Shown here one piece after another: positions 55,763 through 64,000 of a stretch of DNA of 64,000 nucleotides (positions are counted from its first letter, which is position 1; every line of letters starts with the position of its first letter). Location of the stretch: NCBI RefSeq assembly GCF_963678975.1, contig NC_089273.1, positions 7,068,614-7,132,613 of the forward strand, written 5' to 3'. The position numbers and the translations under genes were made by a program. This DNA is from Dysidea avara. Its lineage: Eukaryota; Porifera; Demospongiae; Dictyoceratida; Dysideidae. The notes below the pieces were generated by a model. That model ran no database searches. It was not told the origin of the DNA and was given only the letters and a program-made list of their open reading frames with translations.

Positions 55763-57676
55763 CAGTAGACCCTCTCTTATCCGACCCCCTGTGTATATTT
55801 CCATTTGATAAAGTGTTTGGATAATTGAAATCGTTCGGATAACTGAAGAGACATTAGGATGACATATTTACATGCACATGTACACTTTATTTGAATTACA
55901 GTACTTGTATTGAAATAAAATGTTACGTTGTACATGTACACTGTTACTTCGCATGGAAAAAATTAGATAGTGTACATTGTTTCATTGAAGCAAACCGTTT
56001 TTTAATAGCAAGGGATCTTAGCTCACGTATTGTCGTCAAATTATACATGTTTGCCTCTGGTTGAAATTCCAGCTATTTTAAACACTTTTCAAACATATCT
56101 GCAGCAGCTCCATGAGAAATAGTGCACCCTTCACTGCTATCGACATCATCATCACTTTGGTCAACATCATCTTCACCAGTTTCTGAATTTTCTAGCTGAA
56201 CGACTTCACAGGTTTCATCATCAGTGTAGACCCTGTAACCCTGATCATTTCTATCTTGCTCTAACCAGTCAAGCACATCCTCTTCTTCAAGTCGGTTTTC
56301 TTCATTCTGGACTTCATTTAACATTCTCACCATCATCAATACATCAGCAGCAGGTTCATCAAATTCTATCATTTGGATGACTTCATCTTCGTTGTCTATT
56401 GGTATGATTTTCTCCCATGATTTCCTCAGTGTTTCAGCCTTAACCTCATCCCATGCTCCTTAATGAGATCTACCACCACCTTCATGTTGACAGACTTTAA
56501 AAAGTCTATGATAGACCTACCATCTTCATCTGCTAATAGCACTCTACTCAGCAGCTTCTTCTTGTAAATACGTTACAAACCAATCAAAACACCCTAATCC
56601 ATATGTTGAATAAGTGACGTAACATTGGGTGGCAGAAATTTAGCCATGATTTTTCCATTTTCACTAACCAACTCATCTGCATCAGGATGGGCAGAACAAT
56701 TATCTAGAAGCAGCACAGCTTCACAGTCTTTGCCTAGTTTCTCTTGGACGTACGGAATGAAATTATTATGAAACCATTCGTGGAACAAACTAGACTCCAT
56801 CCATGCGTTCTTTTGTGCTGAGTAGACAACAGGCAAAAGATCCATGTTAATGCCTATAAAGCACCTGGGCTTTTTAGCTTTTCCAATAAAATGAATGGGC
56901 AGTTTGACAGTGCCTGAAGCATTAGAGCAAACATTCAGGGTTATTCGATCTTTGGCCTTCTTCTGCCCATCAACTGACTTTTCAAACGAAGCAGCAAGTG
57001 TTTTCTTAGGCAACAAACGAAAATAAAGTCCTGTTTAATCACAGTTAAAGATGTTATCTAAAGGAAAGTTCCTCGCTCTGACAAATTCACGAAACGACGG
57101 CACAAAGTCCACAGCTGCATCATAATTAGCAGACAACTTTTCACCTTGGCTTGATATATTTCGTATTCCATGTCTATTACAAAATCTCCATTTCCACCCT
57201 TCACTAGCAACGAATTTGTAGTTGTCTCCAAACAGCTTCTTACTTAATTGAACGGCTTTCTCACAAAATATGGGCCCCGTCACTGGTATCCCATCCATCC
57301 GCTTTTGTTTAAACCACAAATACACAGCCTTGTCCAGTATCGCACTAGTTCCTAGTTTCAGCATCTTGGGTTGGTGATGCATTCCCATATCTAGCGTTTC
57401 CTTCTTGAAGTCTAGAAGTTTCTGGCGATCCCTTTTAATATCGCTCACGGTACTCTTACTGATGTCATATTTTGTTGCAATTGCTGCTAAGGAATAATTA
57501 TTGTCGAGCAACTCTAAAATCTTCAGTTTTTCATCAACAGTTAGCACCTTCCGTTTGCGTTTTACCGTCGCCATGTTTTGAAAACAAGCGCACGTGATTT
57601 TTTGTTTTTTTGCAAAACCGATTTCGGATAATCGAGGTTACGGATAATCGAGGGCCGGATAAGAGAGGGTCTACTG
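55763..57676 (-). mobile_element. pogo/Tigger-type DNA transposon with TA target
   Basis: 1,914 bp. Inverted ends CAGTAGACCCTCTCTTATCC (both sides, with GGATAATCGAGG next to the right end), flanked by TA at 55761-55762 and 57677-57678. Arm 1 has the empty TA site at 21085-21086 with matching flanks, a clean before/after pair. It carries one transposase gene on the minus strand with nonsense codons. The ends and TA target are typical of pogo/Tigger. Confidence 0.92.
56073..57574 (-). pseudogene. pogo/Tigger (CENP-B-like) transposase, inactivated
   Basis: Starts at ATG 57574. The first part (57574-57035) has the psq/CENP-B-type helix-turn-helix (TVDEKLKILELLDNNYSLAA then KYDISKSTVSDIK) and the second DNA-binding domain (AVYLWFKQKRMDGIPVTGPI, EGWKWRFCNRHGI). 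It ends at NCD-stop, where a TAA occupies the place of one codon just after the first catalytic Asp. The DDE core continues in the same frame (57016-56594: LLDNCSAHPDADELV, FLPPNVTSLIQHMD) and meets TAG and TAA. The acidic tail continues at 56372-56073. The three nonsense codons I found look like C-to-T changes at CAA/CAG-type codons. Not functional. Without stops it would be about 500 aa, a usual size for the family. Confidence 0.88.
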
Positions 57677-58028
57677 TACTGATTTATTTATATCTCTGTC
57701 TACTGCTAGTTACAATCAAAACTGATACTTTGGTTATCCATTCTCTGCACCTCGTTTTGTACATTGTGATAATGCTGAGTACATAAGGCCACTATTTCGT
57801 GATTTTCTGTTTTTCATCACAAAATTCTAAATGGATTGCAGGCAGGCAGGTATTATCCATAGAACTTGCCACAATATAACTAGCTAGACTTATAATTATT
57901 TTCACCCTCCAGTGCCTGATACTCTCTGCATAACAGGCAATTTGCTAACTTAGCTAACTTAACATAGCTACTGTGACACTGTAGCTAGTTTGTGGCAACT
58001 ATTCTCTTTAGATGTACAATAGCTACAT

Positions 58029-58212
58029 TACATTGGAACCTGTTTTAGCGGCCACCTATATAGAAAGGCCACCTCTTTAAAAAGACTACCTTTAAAATTC
58101 CCCTAGTGAGAAATGTATACTGTATATAATCCACCTATCTAAAGCAGCCACTTGCCTACTCTCCAAGAAATCTTGTCCCGGAGGTGACCGGCTTAGACAA
58201 GTTCCACTCTAT
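58029..58212. mobile_element. MITE with CAGTGGAACTTGTCTAAG ends (arm 2 copy)
   Basis: Duplicate of 20532-20713 in reverse: left TACATTGGAACCTGTTTTAG, right in reverse TAGAGTGGAACTTGTCTAAG. It was present before the segmental duplication. Confidence 0.75.
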
Positions 58213-58434
58213 AGTCATAGTTTGTTACATGATCTGTTCCACTTGAGGATCAACTTCTTAGTTGTAAACTTCATTGCACCAACCTTCACATTCTCTTAAT
58301 TGTGTACAATGCATGAGGTAGCTACTGTATGAGTGCAACTTTCTTGAAAACTGAACTGCACATCCTCGATATTTGGTTAATCAGATGAAATAGTGGTCAA
58401 ATCTAACAATGGGGAAATACGTACTGCAGCAAAA

Positions 58435-59158
58435 TACAGTGGAACCTCTCTATTATGGACATTTTGAGACCCAGAATTTTTGGCCATTTTCTTGCTGTAA
58501 TGTAAAGAGGTTTTCCTCTTTGTACAGGTAATCACACACATTTGAGTGCAATTATGGTATAATTGTACCCGTAACAGCCAAAATTGCACTCAGATTCGCC
58601 TCGTGCAATTTTGACTGTTATTCATACAATTATTCCTTAATTGCACTCTAATGTGTGTGATTCCCTACTAATCACATAGTGACCACCCTTCATAGTTTGT
58701 AGTACAGTTCTATCTGGCCATTAACTTCTACCAGGTGATTGCATCATCCTTGTTTGTATGACACCATTAATTTTGTTGTTGCACTTAAAAGGCTTCATAA
58801 GTCAGCAATTCTGATTGGCTACTCAAAATGTCTACATATGTTACACTTAAAAGGCTTCTATTGTCAGCTCATTTGATTGGCTATAGATCATATCATTTTC
58901 TTGTTGCGCTTAAAAGGCTTCTGTTATTCTGCAATTTTATTGGCTACTTTACAGTTCAATTACAGAAACAAGGCCATGTGGTTTGGGATTAATTGCACTC
59001 CTACTATTGAGACTAATGTATGGAAACTAAATCAGTATGTGATTACAGAGATAAAAAATGTATTAACCAAACCTGTTGGGACCAAATTCTTTGCCGGAGG
59101 TTTGTTCTATTGTGTCCTTAATTCAGTGTTTTTATTTGTTAAGAGAGGTTCCACTGTG
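58435..59158. mobile_element. MITE with CAGTGGAACCTCTCT ends, split by an insertion (arm 2 copy)
   Basis: Counterpart of 20101-20306. The left half is 58435-58527 and the right half about 59048-59158. Between them lies a 520-bp insertion absent from arm 1. Confidence 0.7.
58528..59047. mobile_element. Insertion with GTAATCACA ends and internal tandem repeats
   Basis: Ends GTAATCACACACATTTGAGT (left) and, in reverse from the right, GTAATCACATACTGATTTAG. It contains an inverted repeat of about 80 bp (58535-58675: ATTTGAGTGCAATTATGG and its mirror near 58620-58665). It also has three copies of a 60-80-bp unit (CACTTAAAAGGCTTC ... GATTGGCTA) at about 58783, 58844 and 58905. Non-coding. Confidence 0.65.
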
Positions 59159-59435
59159 CATGCAGGCACTGATGAAAAATAGAAAAATTTTAACAACTTT
59201 TTGTTCAGAAAATTGGAGGTTGTGTGAACTAGTTGTGTTGTTGCCGAGACAGTCACATATAAAAGTGATTTAACAAAGCATATGGTATAGCTAGCTGCTA
59301 GGCTATGCCAGTGAATCTTGGACATGCAGTTATGTGTGTTAGACAATGGTATATCAGGGCCATAGCCAGACTTTTGTCTGGGTAGGTTCTTTTAGAAGAA
59401 AAGTGGACCTTTTATACGGTACAGCTCAACTATAA

Positions 59436-59650
59436 CTTCACTATTCCACGCGTGATCACGCATGTTTCCACATCAGTGTATGCATGGTTCCATTGTCATG
59501 GCCATCGTGGTCCACGCTTACTAACTCGCCTTACTTCCTAGTGAAACCATGCAGTCTCGTGGTGAACCACGCAATGATTCCATGCATGATCGTGGAGCCC
59601 TCACGAAATCCGTGAAACACGCATGGAAACCGTGGAACCCACGCAGTAAA
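59436..59650. repeat. Cluster of CGTGG/CCACG words upstream of gene C
   Basis: Within about 210 bp the words CCACGC, CGTGGT, CACGCA, GTGGAACC, ACCATGC and CATGGTTCC recur more than fifteen times in both orientations (for example TTCCACGCGTGATCACGCAT and ACGCATGGAAACCGTGGAAC). It may be a decayed inverted-repeat element or part of the promoter region of gene C, whose start is 220 bp downstream. Confidence 0.5.
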
Positions 59651-59866
59651 AAAGCAAGATATGTCGCATTCAGGGGATCTGAGCAAGACCTTTACAGTGA
59701 TTTCAAAGAACTTTACAGTGATCTCAGCACAGGAGCTCGGGAGCTAAAGCATCACACTCCTGCCCTGCACAGCGAATATATTAGAATTTAATTGCACGTG
59801 ATCTTCTAACCACAATCACCACGTGCCTTGAACTGAACGGTTCGAAAGAACACTCTAGCACTTAGA

Positions 59867-62800
59867 ATGGTCAGGATCTCTGAAAGACGTGTATCTGAAG
59901 GTAAGTTTAGGGCTTATAGTTTTCGTTGAGTACTTGGAAGTCGATGTTAAGATTGTACCTGTCATTCTAATTCTTTTTCTAGGATCTGCCAAGCCAAATG
60001 CTTTGGTGGACTTCGGCGATGAGGGAACTAGCATTATCCGGAGCGATAAAATTATTGAAGGAAGCATCAACGATGGGAAATGCCGAGTTATTTGGTCGGA
60101 CAAGGAGTATGAAGCTGATTTATTGTTTACAGGTGATGTATAATTCATGTTTGCATAGCACAAGCAATCCTTCGAGGGAGGCTATAAAACACGGAATAGC
60201 GGAACAGCGACTTTGCGGAAATTTTATTTAGCGATTTTTGCCACTATATGTAGGGAGTTCAAGGGATAATTATATATTCTACTTCGGTGACCTGAAGTCT
60301 GTGAACAAGCGGCCATAACTTTGCAGGAGGTAGTGCGCCCTTCATTAAAAAATAGCCACCATCTTGCTGAGAAGGATGAGGCAAGTCCATTGAACCAAAA
60401 TTTGAGGCCGTAGACTATGTTTCAAGGAAGAAAGCCTCCAGGTGTTAATGGCCTTTGCTGTATTCTGCATTATTCCAATTGCTAAACCTTGTGGTCTTAA
60501 AGTACTTTTTGAGTAGACCAGAGAGAAGGTACTTTGATAATTAATTTAAAAAATATAAAAAGTAGTGGGACAGAGGAAATTGTACAAGTGGTATCATATA
60601 TACTGTGCTGTGATCTGTGACCATGGTCTAAATGATTGAAATAAAAAAATTGATTTTAGATGATCTCAAATCAAACTTGAAATTGTATATATGTGCATAG
60701 GTAACTACTTAGAGTGTGTTAGAGAGCAAGCAGACACCGAGAAGAAGGAGAAGAAACAACCAAAGAGAAAAAAAAAAACGTTTAAAGGTAATTGAATTGT
60801 AAATTGGATATCTCATGTACTGTTACACTCTTGTACTGTAGCATGATGATGGTGGTGAAAAGAACAAGAAACCAGCAGTAAGTTACAGTGTATTATGTTT
60901 TGCTGGTAACCATTATGATCTGTGCGTCATCAAATTTATCAAAATTATGCGTTTTCTATTACATAATTATGCATTCTTTTGTCTATAAAGGAAGCTGCTG
61001 GCTTTAGTGCCGGTACTATTGTGCATCAAAATATTTGTCTTTCTATATTACACAACACTATGCAACTTGTAATAGTGAAGGGCTAACTGGTTTGCAGAAA
61101 TAGGGCTGTTTGCTTTCCACCTTGAGCTTAAACGGAACGCCAATTGAACAAAAACTTTATTTTGTCCGCTACTGTACAGGGATATAGCAAAATTTGGCTT
61201 TATTGTTTTATTTAGAGTATACTGTGTAATTGAAACTCCAACTGAAAGGCTTGTTGATTGGTGTCAATGGCACTAGTAGAATAAACTTGCTGACCTATGG
61301 CATTTGCATGGTATCATGCTTCTTCAGCAATCAGGTGCATTGGCCAGGATCAAATCATTTACACATTATGTGATTACAGCCTATTGCATCATCACTTTAA
61401 GCAGTGTGCTTGGCGAGTGTATTCCAGTAGGACACTCTCTTTCTCTATATTATACACTCTTGCCATTATGTATTGGTGGGTTTGAGAGATATTTCCACTT
61501 ATTTGACTGACAAGATGACAGTAGATGAAGCAAAGAGAGGGAGTGACAAGGGAGATGAAACAAAGAGAGGGGGTGACAAGGTATGCCATGTTGTCATGCA
61601 AATACACTATACTCTTATCTTTATGTGACGTAAAACAATTTTTCAAATACCTTACAGGATCCTTTTATAATTGATGTCAGTGAATTTCCTCCCTGCTCAC
61701 CTAGATCAAAAGTAAGGATTAGCATTTAGTAGTAAAACCTATTTTGTATGTGGTTGCTGTATATCAAGGTTTGTATGCTCGTTGTACGTTGATTTGCAAA
61801 GTGGATAAATTTGTGTGCATTCTTTTCTTGAGCTATTCTTCGTTTGACCATTGTTTTTAGCAGTTGGCTTTTAGTAATTTAATAAAAGTACTATCAACTC
61901 GCGTGATTGTGCTGTCTCTATAACTAAGCAGATTTAAAAGTTCATTGTAGAGTGGATTCTTTATGAGCATTCAACATAAAAATCAGACTGATGATTTTGC
62001 CTTCCCCATTGAATATTCTGCAGATGTGTGGAGTGTATATGCTTAATATTTATGAATTGTTTTCAACATAAATTTTGGTGATTCAGTTATTCTGTTTCTG
62101 TTATTCCATGTTTTCTCGAGTCACTAATGCGATTTTGGTGTTTTATTTTCTAATATTCATATATGTACTTGTAGCATCAAGAACCTGAATGTTCACTTGA
62201 AGAAGATGACAAAAACTCGGTAAGCACAATTCATACTTTCACTGTGTGCATGCTTGCATTTGAATTTCTTATGTGCATGGTGTATGATCACTGATTGGCT
62301 TTACAGACTCTTAGCTGTTCAGTAAGGGTATTCGGTGAAATAGGATGTTTAGTATAATCCAAGGATGACGGCTATTAAAATTTAAGGGCAGCTTTAGTGC
62401 ACATTTTATTTTGTGGCACTGCTGTTTACATTAACAACTCAAAAGGCAGGCGACTTGTTCGTAGTAAAGTGTTCAAAGTCTAATGCATTGAACTATAGTC
62501 CATTTGTGTTCCACTGGGCTCTTTTGCTGGTGATTCCAACTCCACTCTTTCAGCCGCCGTCATTACAAAAATGTCAAGTGCAAGCGGAATGGAAATTCCG
62601 TTGCATAAAACAGAAATGGGTAATTCATTTTTGTCCACTACTGTACTTTATGACTGTGCTACAAATTATATTCATCAAACAACAAATATTTCTACCCACA
62701 TGGGGAGTAATGCAGCTTTTAATCTTGCTCCTTAGGCCTATCTTATTCATTGTTATACAATATCATTTACATATGTTATATGTTGCAATGCTTTTGTTTG

Positions 62801-63714
62801 TACTATAGGCTGTTGACATTACAAAGAAAATGATAATTTACGATTTTGATGGCAAACAGGTTCATGTGTGTATAGGATATTTGCTATAGGACAGTTGCTT
62901 TGGGCTAGTTTGAAATTTTGGTGTAGTAGCATCTTGAAAATGCTTTAAAAGGTTTTGCTTCGAGCTCTATGACCATTTAACAGCACTGTTTTGCTTCGAG
63001 CTCTATGACCATTTAACAGCACTGTTTTGCTTCGAGCTCTATGACCATTTAACAGCCCTGTAATATACACTGCTGGCCTCTCAGGCTACTAGGAATAGCA
63101 TAGTGCTTTGTGTTTACAATGGGCGTGTCCCCTTAGTACGATAGTAAAAACAAAGACTACAAGAGCAACTTACGTGCTTCAGACAATGAATTTTGATTTA
63201 AAAATAGACTATAAATTACCCAAGAAGATAGTACTCATCAATTTTGTGTATAAAACTTGTTTTGAAATGAGCATTGCTTAGCACAAAGCGGAAGCATTAA
63301 GGACACACGTGATTAACCTGTAACACAGATTAATGCTACCATAGATTGTGTGGAGCATTTTGTCTAAGACTTTTTCACTATTCACGGCATTGGTATGGAC
63401 TGGGATCACAGCTCTCCGCATAAAGAATGCTAATCAAAAAGCCCTGCCTCCTCTGGAGGAATAATCTCGTCTCAGAAGGATTTTCTGCATTGACATGTGT
63501 CCCAGTGCTGTATGATCACATGATCATTCTAACCTGGTAGCCAAAGGCTTTGCTTTTTGTGTAAACTTTTAAGAGTAGATAGTGTATTACTGTGCTTTTG
63601 TTATCTCATGTTGCTAATTATGCCTACATTTCATATTTTTAGATTGATATAAATGACATTGCTGAATTGATGGAAAATTTGAAGGCAGAAATCGGAAGAT
63701 ACAATGATGAACAG
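59867..63714 (+). CDS. Gene C: multi-exon gene, unknown function, 3' end outside window
   Basis: ATG 59867 opens exon 1 (59867-59900, MVRISERRVSEG). Exon 2 (59983-60132) has ALVDFGDEGTSIIRSDKIIE and CRVIWSDKEYEADLLFTG, a compact beta-rich module. Exon 3 (60701-60787) is NYLECVREQADTEKKEKKQP plus a lysine run, NLS-like. Further in-frame exons: 60842-60877, 61515-61580, 61658-61711 (DPFIIDVSEFPPCSPRSK), 62175-62219 (acidic), 62809-62859 and 63643-63714 (IDINDIAELMENLKAEIGRY, helical). From 60842 on they start and end in phase 0 with GT-AG sites. Exon 3 to 4 is off by one base unless the 10-11-A run at 60768-60778 is one A too long, which could be a sequencing error. The small-exon style and basic patch suggest a nuclear protein. 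I do not recognise the family; a Tudor/SH3-like fold for exon 2 is only a guess. Confidence 0.6.
62953..63060 (+). repeat. 36-bp unit repeated three times
   Basis: TTTTGCTTCGAGCTCTATGA plus CCATTTAACAGCACTG occurs at 62953-62988, 62989-63024 and 63025-63060. Only one base differs in the last copy (GCCCTG). It lies in an intron of gene C; recent expansion is likely. Confidence 0.9.
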
Positions 63715-64000
63715 GTGAATTGATTTTAAATGTGTACTGTTGCGGACTGGCACTGTAGTATTGGGAAGATAAACAATCCTGATGTGTTTTGCAGCAATTT
63801 TAACTCTACATGTGCCATCTTTTAAAATTTTATGTATCGAAATTTTAACATTGTAATGAACTACTGTACGTACCGTGGCGAAATGTAAAAATTGGCGATT
63901 TGATGACAATTTGCCAATTCCACCAAATTTAGTTCTCCGCCAAAATTTGTTGCTATAATGTCCCAAATACTTATGTTGCAGCACCGATTTACTTATAGCC

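Larger units (their letters stand above)
45731..59354 (-). repeat. Inverted segmental duplication, arm 2
   Basis: Reverse-complement counterpart of 19901-29290, 13.6 kb long because of later insertions at 47534-48014, about 49809-51935, 52051-54365, 55763-57676 and about 58528-59047, each missing from arm 1. Both ends are abrupt. The outer end stops at GGTATAT just before CAGGGCCATAGCC; the inner end stops at CCTTCTTCAAATAT. It contains gene B. Confidence 0.9.

Noticed and set aside
62413-62808. 131-codon hydrophobic ORF in gene C
   Set aside because: It lies between well-supported exons of gene C and resembles intron or repeat sequence near 61075-61200 (CTGTTTGCTTTCCAC, TTTGTCC.CTACTGTAC). 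Likely an intron by-product.
1-64000. tRNA, rRNA or other structured RNA genes
   Set aside because: I saw no cloverleaf with conserved A/B boxes and no rRNA signature. Covariance-model scanning was not possible here, so absence is not proven.

Overview
The window looks like nuclear DNA of an invertebrate animal, most likely an early-branching metazoan such as a demosponge. It is AT-rich. Its genes are split into small exons by GT-AG introns, and transposable-element families of animal type fill most of the space (CR1/L2-like LINEs, Ty3/Gypsy, pogo/Tigger, hAT-like and Harbinger-like MITEs). Nothing bacterial was seen: no operons, rRNA or CRISPR. The sponge assignment is an inference from overall character, not from a marker gene.

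Layout. 1-8.7 kb is mostly non-coding, with two MITEs, a cluster of repeated CCATGGG palindromes in front of a tiny signal-peptide/TM-like ORF, and an unrecognised, broken coding-like stretch (5.9-7.7 kb). 8.75-12.4 kb is a nearly full-length LINE with ORF1 and EN-RT ORF2 (one frameshift). 12.8-14.1 kb holds MITEs and a foldback element whose arms are 21-bp tandem repeats. 14.37-29.0 kb holds gene A, a four-exon gene for a SnoaL/DUF4440 (NTF2-like fold) protein of about 134 aa. Its 9.7-kb first intron contains a decayed Gypsy element on the minus strand, itself split by a MITE. 29.3-45.7 kb is a repeat-rich spacer with a 3.5-kb, roughly 30-bp minisatellite (36.24-39.72 kb). 46.0-48.3 kb (minus) is gene B, a paralogue of gene A with identical intron phases and exon lengths but no visible first exon. 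55.8-57.7 kb (minus) is a dead pogo/Tigger transposon. From 59.87 kb to the window end is gene C, a multi-exon plus-strand gene of unknown function whose 3' end lies outside.

The largest structure is an inverted segmental duplication. About 19.90-29.29 kb (arm 1) is repeated in reverse at about 45.73-59.35 kb (arm 2). The two SnoaL-like genes sit tail to tail, and the outer breakpoint falls inside intron 1, which explains why gene B lacks exon 1. Arm 2 is longer because it took five later insertions that can be read off against empty sites in arm 1. Arm 1 took a LINE that is absent from arm 2. In the shared exons I count 29 amino-acid-changing codons against 5 silent ones and no indels, whereas the flanking introns carry many indels.

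A second theme is a short motif with a near-palindromic core (CTCTAATAGAG, usually followed by CAGTC). It occurs at least twenty times across the window, often in tandem or inverted pairs, inside MITEs, next to the minisatellite and at the LINE insertion point.
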